A program made the position numbers and the translations under genes. From the NCBI RefSeq assembly GCF_011751075.1, contig NZ_JAALLN010000007.1, forward strand, positions 1 to 64,000: a stretch of 64,000 nucleotides of DNA, given 5' to 3'. Within the stretch, counting starts at the first letter, position 1. Every line of letters begins with the position of its first letter. Under the pieces are notes generated by a model that searched no databases, was not told the DNA's origin, and worked only from the letters and a program-made list of their open reading frames with translations. Source of the DNA: Flavobacterium poyangense (GTDB lineage Bacteria; Bacteroidota; Bacteroidia; Flavobacteriales; Flavobacteriaceae). Below, in pieces: positions 44,013 to 52,208 of the stretch.

Positions 44013-47000
44013 ATGAAATTAAAATTACTACTGTTCTTTCTGATTTTCAGTTTATTGAAAGTTAGTGCTCAAGGTTTGCCTTGTAGAACAACCGAAGAAA
44101 ACGCAAAAATGTACCGGAACAATCCAAGGTCGTTACAAGAGAAAAAAGATTTTGATGCTTTTACCAAAAAGTTTGTGTTACAGCAAAAATCTAAGACTGC
44201 AAAAGCAGCTGCGTCTACTTATACCATACCAGTGGTATTTCATATTTACGGAGACGTTCAAAGCGGAAAAACCGTTACTTATGAAAAGATTGTAAATCAT
44301 CTTGCTCAGCTCAATGATGATTTTAACGGTAGAAATGCCGATTATCAAACTGTGGAGTCTTTTTTTCAGGCCCGAAGAGGAACTTTGAATATTGAATTCA
44401 AATTAGCAAAAAGAGATCCTAACGGAGGTTGTACTACAGGAGTTGTTTTTCATCCGGCAAAAAACGGATATGGAAATGGAGGCGGCTATGATGACCAAAT
44501 TGCTGCCGATGCCTGGGACAACACCAAATACATGAATGTCTATATCCAAAATGATTTGTACAACGATGGAGCGTTAAATAACTCTGGAGTAGCTTGGTAT
44601 CCTAGTACAGATATGACTGCTAACAATACAGCTCGTGTTGTTTTTAATGGAGCTTACTTATATGACAACTCTTATAATAAAGAATTTGCAGCGACATTGA
44701 CGCATGAATTCGGTCACTTCTTAAATTTAATTCACACTTTTGAAGGTGGTTGCTCAGGAACGGATGAAGTAGATGATACACCTGCAGAGGATGGAAATCA
44801 TACTTTGGCCTGTACTCCGGGAACTAATTGTAGTGGTGGAAAAGTAAATTTTGAAAACTATATGGGGTATAATGGCGCACAAGGCTGTTATAAAATGTAT
44901 ACGCAAGGTCAGATTAGCAGAATGCTTGCTGCATTAGAGCATCCGGCGCGTAAATCGCTATGGCAGGCACAAAACTTAATTGATACAGGTGTTAATTTAA
45001 CCGGAAGTGCTTTATTGGCTTCGGCTACAACTTTTAAAGAAGCAATTGTAAATGACGGTTCTTTTGATACCTCTTCAACAGTAACTTTAAGCGGAACAAA
45101 AACGTTTGCTCTTAGTTCCGGAACAATGACTGCAGGGACTCATTTCACTCATACTTTTCCAGCTGGAATAACTCCTGTTCTTACTGTAAATTCAAACAAT
45201 CAGGTAACAATTACCCTTACAGGGAAAGCTGCAAATCATGCGTTGGCAAACAATGCTTCCGGTGGAATCACCTTTTTAGCGGCTGCTTTTGTTGGTGGAA
45301 CGACTGATTTGTCTTGTACTTCTTTGTTCTTTAATTTTAAATTTTCAGATCCGTACGGAATCTTTTTTGTAGATATGCCGGATGTTAGCGTATCAGCCGC
45401 ACAAATCTGGAAATATTTTGAAATCGCAAAAGGAGATGATCGTGCATTTGGTGGTTGGAGATATGCTGCTAATGCTTTGAAAATTGAAACCTACGCTAAA
45501 AAACTAGTTTGCGAAACAGGTACCAGAAATATATCATTATTAGGAGCAAATACTGCTGTTGGTCCAACAAGTAATATGACGGCTCCGGGAGCATATCCTA
45601 ATCAGCTTGATTTGCGTACAGCCGGTTATACTGCCTGGGATGGAAAAACTGGTTATGTAGGTTTTGATTATTTATTGGACGGCTTGACTTGCTACGGATG
45701 GTTTAAAGTTACCGTTGCAGCTAACGGAGACGGTTACACCATTTCTGAATATGCGTATAATACACAACCTAATACTGCTATTTACACGGGTATGACTGCA
45801 AAAACTGCTGTAGTTTTATCAGAAGGGACTTTGTATGAATCAGAAGTAAATGATGGTGCTGTAAGTACAAGTACTACTATTTCATTATCAACAAACAATG
45901 GAACATACACAAAAAGCAGCGGAACATTTACTGCCGGCACAGATTACACCATCACAGGAGTACCTGCCGGATTAACAGCAGTTCTGACACTTCAGAGTAA
46001 CTCTAAAGCAGTGTTAACTTTTACAGGAAAAGCGACTGCACATCTTCCTGCTAATGATGCGGCTGTTGTAGTTACTTTTAAAGATGCAGCCATTACAGGT
46101 GGAATTGTAACTTTAGATAATGCTGTAAAAACAATAAATCTGAAATTTGATGCACCATACGGTATATTTTATGTAAATAATCCGGATTATGTGGCATCGG
46201 CAGCTTCAACATGGCAGTATTTTGATTTAGGAATAGGAGATAACACAGAGTATGGTGCGTGGCAATTTGCGGCAGCAGCATTAAAGATTGAAACCTACGG
46301 AAAAAGATTAGTAGGTGAAACAGGTACAAGAAACATCTCATTTATACCTGAAGGAACTACTATTGGTGCAAGCAGTAATTTTGTTACTCCCGGAAGTGCC
46401 TATCCGGATCAATTGGACTTAAGAACAGCAACTTATACTAACTGGGATAATAAAACAGGATATGTTGGTTTTGAGTACAAAAGCAGAGGACGTACTTGTT
46501 ACGGATGGCTTCATATAAAAGTAGAAGCGGGTGGAGTAGGATATACTGTTTTAGACTATGCTTACAATACAAAACCAAACGAAAGCTTGCAAGCAGGTAC
46601 TCAAACAACAGTTACTGTTTTAGCTCCTTCTAATTTAGCAGCTGTAGCAAATGCAACTAGTTTACAAGCACAACTTACTTGGGTAAATAATGCGACTAAT
46701 GCCACCAATGTGGTAATCGAAAGAGCCGGTTCTGATAATGTTTATGCTGAAATCGCTACTGTTGCCAATACAGCAACTAGTTATACCAATACTGGTTTAA
46801 CAGCTGGTAGCACCTACAAATATAAAGTTAGAGCAAAAGCGGGGGCAGTTTATTCTGCTTACACTACGGAGGTTTCAGTAACGATTCCAAACGCTGCTTT
46901 TTGCAGTGCTCAGGCAGCAAACGGCTATGAATATATCAATACAGTAGCAGTTGGAACTTTTACAAATACTACAGGAAAAGATGCAGCAGGTTATGCTGAT

Positions 47001-47858
47001 CATACTTCAAAAGTGATTACTTTAACACCTAATACAAGCATGAATGTTAGTTTAACTCCGGGCTTCTCAAGTACTGCTTATACAGAATACTGGGGTGTTT
47101 GGATCGATTACAACAAAAACAATCAGTTTGAGGCATCAGAAAAAGTAATTAACGCACTTTCGGCAAAAACAACGGTAACAGGAAGTTTTACTCCGGTTTC
47201 GTTTACAGGTACTACTCGTATGCGTGTTGTGATGAAATACAATTCTAATCCAACGACTGCTTGCGGTAATATTGGAGATGGTGAGATTGAAGACTATACC
47301 GTTATATCAGGAACTGTAACTCCTGAGCCTACAACTTTACCAACACCAACAAATCTTACCAACTCAGGTGTTTACTCATCAGGATTTTATGCATCATGGG
47401 ACACAAAACCAGAGGCCACATCCTACGAAATACAGTTAAACAGTGCTACTGGTTGGACTTTAGCAGGAACTTCAACTACTTATTATTTGTGGATTCCGAA
47501 ACAAGGTACACAAACGGTTTACGAATTTAGAGTTCGCTCTAAAAACGGAACAGCAGTAAGCGCCTGGAGTGCTTCTCATACAATTGACTTGCAAACAGCC
47601 AGTGCAGGACCACAACAAATGGATACAACAAGATCATTTACCATGTATCCGAACCCGGCTTCAGATGTAGTGAATTTTAATTTTACAAATATTGACGTTG
47701 CTAAAGTTAAAGTATCAATTTACAACAGCACCGGTAACCTGGTTGATGTAGTACGTAATACCACTTCTTATTCTGTTAATTCTTTAAGAAAAGGAGTTTA
47801 TATTGTAGTAGCAACTGACGGGAACTTTATCGAAAAGAAAAAGTTATTAGTTGAATAG
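44013..47858 (+). CDS. Secreted M43-family metalloprotease, multidomain, T9SS-sorted
   Basis: 1281 residues. Signal peptide MKLKLLLFFLIFSLLKVSAQ. The catalytic M43 (cytophagalysin/pappalysin-like) domain covers about 65-315, with the zinc motif HEFGHFLNLIH at 231-241 and the Met-turn NYMGY. Then two tandem modules of roughly 270 residues, about 325-600 and 600-865, repeat the same landmarks (PYGIF, ETGTRNIS, QLDLRTA, KTGYVGF). An FN3 domain (about 868-965), a GEVED-type domain (CSAQAANGYEYI...DGEIEDYTV), a second FN3 and a type A T9SS sorting domain (SFTMYPNPASDVVNFNF ... KKLLVE) follow. It should be secreted through the type 9 system and degrade proteins outside the cell. It is flanked by inverted repeat blocks. 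Confidence 0.95.
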   Translation: MKLKLLLFFLIFSLLKVSAQGLPCRTTEENAKMYRNNPRSLQEKKDFDAFTKKFVLQQKSKTAKAAASTYTIPVVFHIYGDVQSGKTVTYEKIVNHLAQLNDDFNGRNADYQTVESFFQARRGTLNIEFKLAKRDPNGGCTTGVVFHPAKNGYGNGGGYDDQIAADAWDNTKYMNVYIQNDLYNDGALNNSGVAWYPSTDMTANNTARVVFNGAYLYDNSYNKEFAATLTHEFGHFLNLIHTFEGGCSGTDEVDDTPAEDGNHTLACTPGTNCSGGKVNFENYMGYNGAQGCYKMYTQGQISRMLAALEHPARKSLWQAQNLIDTGVNLTGSALLASATTFKEAIVNDGSFDTSSTVTLSGTKTFALSSGTMTAGTHFTHTFPAGITPVLTVNSNNQVTITLTGKAANHALANNASGGITFLAAAFVGGTTDLSCTSLFFNFKFSDPYGIFFVDMPDVSVSAAQIWKYFEIAKGDDRAFGGWRYAANALKIETYAKKLVCETGTRNISLLGANTAVGPTSNMTAPGAYPNQLDLRTAGYTAWDGKTGYVGFDYLLDGLTCYGWFKVTVAANGDGYTISEYAYNTQPNTAIYTGMTAKTAVVLSEGTLYESEVNDGAVSTSTTISLSTNNGTYTKSSGTFTAGTDYTITGVPAGLTAVLTLQSNSKAVLTFTGKATAHLPANDAAVVVTFKDAAITGGIVTLDNAVKTINLKFDAPYGIFYVNNPDYVASAASTWQYFDLGIGDNTEYGAWQFAAAALKIETYGKRLVGETGTRNISFIPEGTTIGASSNFVTPGSAYPDQLDLRTATYTNWDNKTGYVGFEYKSRGRTCYGWLHIKVEAGGVGYTVLDYAYNTKPNESLQAGTQTTVTVLAPSNLAAVANATSLQAQLTWVNNATNATNVVIERAGSDNVYAEIATVANTATSYTNTGLTAGSTYKYKVRAKAGAVYSAYTTEVSVTIPNAAFCSAQAANGYEYINTVAVGTFTNTTGKDAAGYADHTSKVITLTPNTSMNVSLTPGFSSTAYTEYWGVWIDYNKNNQFEASEKVINALSAKTTVTGSFTPVSFTGTTRMRVVMKYNSNPTTACGNIGDGEIEDYTVISGTVTPEPTTLPTPTNLTNSGVYSSGFYASWDTKPEATSYEIQLNSATGWTLAGTSTTYYLWIPKQGTQTVYEFRVRSKNGTAVSAWSASHTIDLQTASAGPQQMDTTRSFTMYPNPASDVVNFNFTNIDVAKVKVSIYNSTGNLVDVVRNTTSYSVNSLRKGVYIVVATDGNFIEKKKLLVE

Positions 47859-47880
47859 TTAAATTGGTTAATTTAACGAA

Positions 47881-47914
47881 AAGGGGCTGTTTGAAAAAAC
47901 AGTCCCTTTTTTAT
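47881..47914 (+). terminator. Rho-independent terminator of the metalloprotease
   Basis: GGGGCTGTTT at 47883-47892 pairs with AAACAGTCCC at 47897-47906 (one G-U pair), followed by a T-run. Confidence 0.85.
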
Positions 47915-47930
47915 TTTTCTACTTTTAAGG

Positions 47931-47966
47931 TGAAATGTATAATGAATAATGTAAAATGTAAAATGT
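47931..47966 (+). repeat. Short-period array, GTAAAATGTAAAATG type
   Basis: A short run of TGAAATGTATAATG / TGTAAAATG words after the protease terminator, opposite in orientation to the array at 43728-43812 on the other side of the gene. Confidence 0.55.
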
Positions 47967-48006
47967 TTGCTTAAGATGCAGTATGTTCTTTCCGTAGAGT
48001 ATATCA

Positions 48007-48290
48007 AATGAATCCAAAATAACAAATCAGACAGGTTTTTAGAACCTGTCTGATTTACTTCGGTTGAAACTAATAAATTAAGTGATCGTTGTTAGTGCGA
48101 TAAAAACGAACTAAAAGGATGAATCCAAAATAACAAATCAGACAGGTTTTTAGAACCTGTCTGATTTACTTCGGTCGAAACTAATAAATTTAGTGATCGT
48201 TGTTAGCGAGATAAAAACGAACTAAAAGGATGAATCCAAAATAACAAATCGGACAGGTTTTTAAAACCTATCCGATTTACTTCGGTTGAA
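48007..48290 (+). repeat. Palindromic 111-bp tandem repeat, block B (three copies)
   Basis: Copies are phased exactly 111 bases apart (AAATC at 48024, 48135 and 48246). Each holds a GACAGGTTTTTAGAACCTGTC-type palindrome and a spacer with GATCGTTGTTAG and AAAACGAACTAAAAGGATG. Block A at 43355-43560 has the same unit inverted. Confidence 0.85.
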
Positions 48291-48374
48291 GTTTAGATAT
48301 TTTACATTTAAACAGAGACATTCCGTTGGTATTTCGAAACCTGAAACCTGAAACTTGAAACAAAAGAAACCTTC

Positions 48375-49586
48375 TTACACTCCAAACGGATTATCGATAC
48401 TCTCCATAGGTGTCGTAAACCATTTCGGGCCAGTGGCGGTCATGTAAAAATGATCTTCATGTCGAATACCAAATTGACCGGGAATACAGATCATAGGTTC
48501 GTTACTAACGACCATGCCTTCCTGAAGCTGTGTTTGATTTCCTCTTACTAAATATGGGTATTCATGAATGTCTAATCCGGTGCCATGTCCTACGCGATGT
48601 GGTAAACCCGGGATTTGGTAATCACCGCTAAGTCCCGCTTCCAGTAAAACCTTTCGGGCAGCATCATCTACAGCACCACAAGTTGCGCCAATTTGCGCGG
48701 CATCAAAAGCTGCTTTCTGAGTGGCTTTTTCTAAGTTCCATATTTTTCTGTGCGCTTCGGTTGGTGTACCGTATACATACGTTCGTGTGATGTCGGAAAG
48801 ATAGCCTTCTAAACGACATCCGGTATCTATTAATACGACATCATTATCTTTTAAGTTCTGCGGAGCAGTAACACCGTGTGGGTATTGTGAATCCTCTCCA
48901 AAAAGAACAATACAGAAATAAGACCCTGAAGCTATTCCGGCCTTGATATGAGCTTTATTGACAAAATCAACAACTGCAGCCGCTTCAATTCCGGGATATA
49001 GAATGCGTGCAGCCGCTTTTTGCACCACCATTGTAATGTCTTTTGCCTGCTGAATTATAGCAATTTCAGCTGCAGATTTGTGCATGCGACAACCTGCAGT
49101 CAGAGGTTGTGCGTTTACAAAACTATAGTTCGGATTGGCTTTGATGATGCTGTCAACCTGAAAATAAGTCGCTGATTCATCTAAAGCGATTGTTCCGTTT
49201 GTGATGTTTTTATTTTGTAGAATAGCTCCAAATAACAAGCAAGGATTCTCATGTTCTTCCCAGAAGTTTAGATGACCTTCGACTTGCATAAAGGTTCTAA
49301 AAGTGCCCTCTTCAAATTTAGGGACGATGTATTCGATGCTTTCATCTTCGAAGAGTAAGGCACCTACCATTCTTTCAGAAGGATTCCATTTTGTTCCTGT
49401 AAAATAATACAAATTGGTTCCGGCATGCAGATAAAGTACTTTGCAGTTTTGTTCTTTCATTAAAAGAACCGCTTTTTTAAGGCGTTGTTTGTATTCAGCG
49501 ATTGCAATCGGCTGAACAGTTGTGGTCATGTTTTGTATTTTGTCTAGTTCGATACTTGCGGTTGAACCGCCAACTCCAATTGTCAT
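48375..49586 (-). CDS. M24-family Xaa-Pro peptidase (prolidase-like)
   Basis: 403 residues from the ATG at 49586 (MTIGVGGSTASIEL), which matches how I recall this group of proteins starting; a start 15 codons upstream (MRVPRFINN) is less likely. The C-terminal pita-bread domain has the metal ligands Asp in VLIDTGCRLEGYLSDITRT, His in GHGTGLDIHEYP, and Glu in SNEPMICI and IRHEDHFY. Such enzymes cut the bond before proline or hydroxyproline in small peptides. No signal peptide, so cytosolic. It is the last gene of a minus-strand set with the hydroxyproline dehydratase and the ornithine cyclodeaminase-family gene, which fits release of prolines from imported peptides. Confidence 0.92.
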   Translation of the reverse strand: MTIGVGGSTASIELDKIQNMTTTVQPIAIAEYKQRLKKAVLLMKEQNCKVLYLHAGTNLYYFTGTKWNPSERMVGALLFEDESIEYIVPKFEEGTFRTFMQVEGHLNFWEEHENPCLLFGAILQNKNITNGTIALDESATYFQVDSIIKANPNYSFVNAQPLTAGCRMHKSAAEIAIIQQAKDITMVVQKAAARILYPGIEAAAVVDFVNKAHIKAGIASGSYFCIVLFGEDSQYPHGVTAPQNLKDNDVVLIDTGCRLEGYLSDITRTYVYGTPTEAHRKIWNLEKATQKAAFDAAQIGATCGAVDDAARKVLLEAGLSGDYQIPGLPHRVGHGTGLDIHEYPYLVRGNQTQLQEGMVVSNEPMICIPGQFGIRHEDHFYMTATGPKWFTTPMESIDNPFGV

Positions 49587-49657
49587 TTGTTTGTCTTTTT
49601 TTAAGTTATTTATAAAGCGGGGTACTCTCATAACCCTTAAAGGTTTCTTTATCAGTA

Positions 49658-50725
49658 TTAACGTAATATAAAACCGTTTTTCATTGGGTCTTCGGGATCA
49701 ATAATAAATGTGTTTGTTCCTGTAATATGGGCTGTTCCTTCTACTTGAGGAATAACTGCTTTGAATTTACCAAAGCTTAGTTCATCAACCAGTGAGCCAT
49801 TAAAAATACTATTTGTAATGCTTTCAATACTAATTTTTTGATGTTTTTTAATTTGATTTCTGATATTTTCTATTGCAATTCTTCCCGAAACACCAGAGCC
49901 TGTTGGCGAACGATCGACTTCTCCTTCTGCAAAAACACAAACGTTTCGACTGTGATTTTTAGAATCTAACGGGCTATCGATAAAGATAGTGCCATACAAA
50001 AAACTCAGATCGTCTTCAAACGGATGTAGTATTTCCTTATCCTGAGCCATTACGGCATGTTTGACATCAATTCCGGCCTGAATAATCTTGCGATTGTCTT
50101 CGGGGGTTAAATTAAAACTCAAATTTTTATTTTTTCTGAGGTCAACATAAGCGTAAAAAGCCCCTCCATAGGCTAAATCATAGACAATATCTCCAATTCC
50201 GGGAACAGAAACCACACGATCAAGACCCACCACAAAACTCGGCACGCAATGAAAGTGAACTCCAGTCAGCTTATTGTTTTTTATAGTAGCATAAGAGTGA
50301 ATTCTTCCACATGGAGCGTCAATTTTTAATTCATTTTCTCCTTCTTTTAAAAGAATCCAATTCATTTTTGCGGCCAGTGTCGTAATAGCAATTATCGCAT
50401 GTCCGCACATGGTGCTGTAACCTTCATTATGCATAAAGAGGATTCCAAAATCAGCCCTTTCATCGTTTGGAGGAACCAAAATACAACCGTACATATCGGC
50501 ATGACCTCTGGGTTCAAACATTAGGGCAGTACGCAGAGAATCATAATGTTCCTTGATATATCTTCGATATTCTAAAACAGAATTTCCTTTTAATTCCGGG
50601 AAACCATCCATAATGACCCGAAGCGGTTCTCCGCCGGTATGCATGTCTATGGTTTTAATAGCTAAACAATTTTCGGGCACAGTATAAGTGCTGTTTTCTA
50701 AAATAGTTTGGTAAGTCTTTTTCAT
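49658..50725 (-). CDS. trans-3-Hydroxy-L-proline dehydratase (proline racemase family)
   Basis: 355 residues, normal for the proline racemase superfamily. The first catalytic Cys is present (Cys107 in YSTMCGHAI). The second position, Cys in racemases and 4-hydroxyproline epimerases, is Thr275 in DRSPTGSG. A Cys/Thr pair is the mark of trans-3-hydroxy-L-proline dehydratase, as in the human L3HYPDH enzyme. It removes water to give delta-1-pyrroline-2-carboxylate. The next gene in the operon (50735-51697) belongs to the family containing the reductase that turns that product into L-proline, which strongly supports the call. Trans-3-hydroxyproline comes mainly from collagens, so the pathway suggests animal or collagen-like substrates. 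Confidence 0.88.
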   Translation of the reverse strand: MKKTYQTILENSTYTVPENCLAIKTIDMHTGGEPLRVIMDGFPELKGNSVLEYRRYIKEHYDSLRTALMFEPRGHADMYGCILVPPNDERADFGILFMHNEGYSTMCGHAIIAITTLAAKMNWILLKEGENELKIDAPCGRIHSYATIKNNKLTGVHFHCVPSFVVGLDRVVSVPGIGDIVYDLAYGGAFYAYVDLRKNKNLSFNLTPEDNRKIIQAGIDVKHAVMAQDKEILHPFEDDLSFLYGTIFIDSPLDSKNHSRNVCVFAEGEVDRSPTGSGVSGRIAIENIRNQIKKHQKISIESITNSIFNGSLVDELSFGKFKAVIPQVEGTAHITGTNTFIIDPEDPMKNGFILR

Positions 50726-50734
50726 TTCTGGTAT

Positions 50735-51697
50735 TTATTTTGAAGTACTGAATTCCTGATAAAAATGAGCGGCTGCCACTAAATCTTCTAAAGCGTGGCC
50801 TACTGATTTGAAGTACGTGATTTCGGTATCGGTCGTTCTGCCTTTTTTTGTACCGGAACACAATTCAAACAAATCGGCTTTGATGTCGGTTACCTTAATA
50901 ACATTGTTCTGCAACGGAATTACGATATCTCCGCTTTCTTTTAATCCGCCTTGGTAAGTGTCGATAAAAACGGAAGCTTTTGTGATAGCCACATCGTCTG
51001 CCTCACGCATGTCTTTTTTATAGGCTCCTACTAAATCTAAATGTTGTCCTTGTTGTAGCCATTCTCCTAAAACCAATGGCGTTTTTGATAAGGTAGCACA
51101 GGAAATAATATCGGCTTTTGGAATTGTATTTTCTATAGATTCAACCGCTTCACAGACAAAAGGATATTCTTTCAGGGAATCGCAAACCTGTTTTGCTTTA
51201 TCCGAATTTCTGCCCCAGACATAAACTTTTGTTATAGGACGAACACTGGCATGTGCCCGAACTAAGTTAGTCGCCAAAGCACCTGTTCCAATCATAAATA
51301 AAGTAGTAGAATCAGGTCGAGAAAGATAACTGCTGGCTAAGGCAGAAACTGCTGCTGTCCGGGCTGCGGTTAAAGCTTTTGCTTCCAATATGGCTTTTAC
51401 ATGACCTAAGTGTGCATCTAAATAAACATAAATCCCCTGAATAGATGGTAAATTGTGATTGCCGTTGTTTGGGCTTACCGTTACAATTTTAACTCCCAGA
51501 TTATTACCCGGATGAAAAGCCGGCATTAATAATAAGGTAGAATCTGTTTTTTCTTCCGGATTTGGAAAGTCGTGATGATGCCGCATCGGGACTTCGATTT
51601 CAGTATTGGAGAAACCTTTTCTCAAGACTTCTATTAAGGTTTGGTAATGGCAATTTTCCGCTATAAATAAGTCGGATATAAAGGGAATTGTAGTCAT
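50735..51697 (-). CDS. Ornithine cyclodeaminase-family reductase (probable pyrroline-2-carboxylate reductase)
   Basis: 320 residues of the ornithine cyclodeaminase/mu-crystallin family. Visible are VKIVTVSPNNG (substrate lysine), ARTAAVSALASSYL and the Rossmann motif FMIGTGALATNLVRAH. Bacterial members include delta-1-pyrroline-2-carboxylate reductase (LhpI). Being first in an operon with trans-3-hydroxyproline dehydratase makes that the best call; a true ornithine cyclodeaminase, which also makes proline, is the alternative. It is a distant relative of the SbnB-like gene at 20299 but has a different role. Palindromic GGATAA/TTATCC sites lie upstream. Confidence 0.88.
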   Translation of the reverse strand: MTTIPFISDLFIAENCHYQTLIEVLRKGFSNTEIEVPMRHHHDFPNPEEKTDSTLLLMPAFHPGNNLGVKIVTVSPNNGNHNLPSIQGIYVYLDAHLGHVKAILEAKALTAARTAAVSALASSYLSRPDSTTLFMIGTGALATNLVRAHASVRPITKVYVWGRNSDKAKQVCDSLKEYPFVCEAVESIENTIPKADIISCATLSKTPLVLGEWLQQGQHLDLVGAYKKDMREADDVAITKASVFIDTYQGGLKESGDIVIPLQNNVIKVTDIKADLFELCSGTKKGRTTDTEITYFKSVGHALEDLVAAAHFYQEFSTSK

Positions 51698-51737
51698 TTT
51701 TAGTTGGTTTTAGACTAAAAGTAGAACTTTATTTGAG

Positions 51738-51788
51738 GATAACTATATTTTATCCCGAATCAGATAAAATATTACAAATAAGGGATAA
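51738..51788. promoter_or_regulatory. GGATAA/TTATCC operator-like cluster
   Basis: GGATAA at 51738-51743 faces TTATCC at 51750-51755 (7-base centre), and a further GGGATAA lies at 51782-51788. They are about 40-90 bases upstream of the minus-strand operon. A dimeric regulator of proline or hydroxyproline use could bind here; no regulator gene is present in the window. Confidence 0.4.
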
Positions 51789-51845
51789 CATAGTATTGGT
51801 TCTGATCTGACAATGACAGTAATTTTAAAAATTGAATAACTAAAG

Positions 51846-51909
51846 TTGTATAATGTATAATGTATAATGTATAATGTATAACGTATAATGTGAGATGTGA
51901 GATGTGAGT
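51846..51909 (+). repeat. Short-period array, TGTATAATGTATAA type
   Basis: About five TATAATG words, then GAGATGTGAGATGTG. The facing inverted array is at 52126-52180. Confidence 0.65.
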
Positions 51910-52089
51910 TTGAAATTTTGTTTGTTTTCTTTTGCGGCTTTTTTTACAAGGAAAACATAGAAAGTTGTGGAGTTTACAGAAATTGTTGAAATACAGTAAT
52001 TAATAACAAGCTCGGGCTTGGTTCTTATAAATTAATGAAATAGAAATCAGCATCGTTTTTTGCTTTGGCAAGTATTTTATTCATTAAGG

Positions 52090-52120
52090 TTTGATTGTTA
52101 TAAAAAACCAGATAATTTCT
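52090..52120 (+). promoter_or_regulatory. Promoter-like sequence for S37 peptidase gene
   Basis: TTTG at 52090-52093, exactly 19 bases, then TAATTTCT (two mismatches to TAnnTTTG). If used, the short-period array 52126-52180 would lie in the 5' untranslated leader. Confidence 0.35.
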
Positions 52121-52125
52121 AAGTC

Positions 52126-52180
52126 TAACATCTCACATTTCACATTTCACATCTTACATTTTACATTTCACATTTCACAA
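52126..52180 (-). repeat. Facing ATTTCACA/ATTTTACA array
   Basis: Copies of CACATTTCACATTTCACA and TTACATTTTACA, the inverted partner of 51846-51909, ending about 28 bases before the S37 peptidase ATG. Confidence 0.65.
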
Positions 52181-52208
52181 GCAGCAACTAAAATTAAATA
52201 CTATAAAA

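Larger units (their letters stand above)
47859..48374. other. Intergenic region with terminator and tandem repeats
   Basis: No gene. It contains the protease terminator, a short array, three 111-bp palindromic repeat copies and GAAACCTGAAAC-type short repeats at about 48335-48362. Confidence 0.7.
51698..52208. other. Divergent intergenic region, regulatory and repeat-bearing
   Basis: No gene. It holds GGATAA-type palindromes near the minus-strand operon, two facing short-period arrays (51846-51909 and 52126-52180), and a promoter-like sequence at 52090-52120 for the S37 peptidase gene. Confidence 0.65.

Noticed and set aside
48007..48290. CRISPR-like array of three palindromic repeats
   Set aside because: The parts between palindromes are nearly identical to each other, so this is a 111-bp tandem repeat and not repeat-spacer.
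49658..50725. Proline racemase or 4-hydroxyproline epimerase
   Set aside because: The second catalytic Cys is replaced by Thr275, and the neighbour fits the dehydratase pathway.
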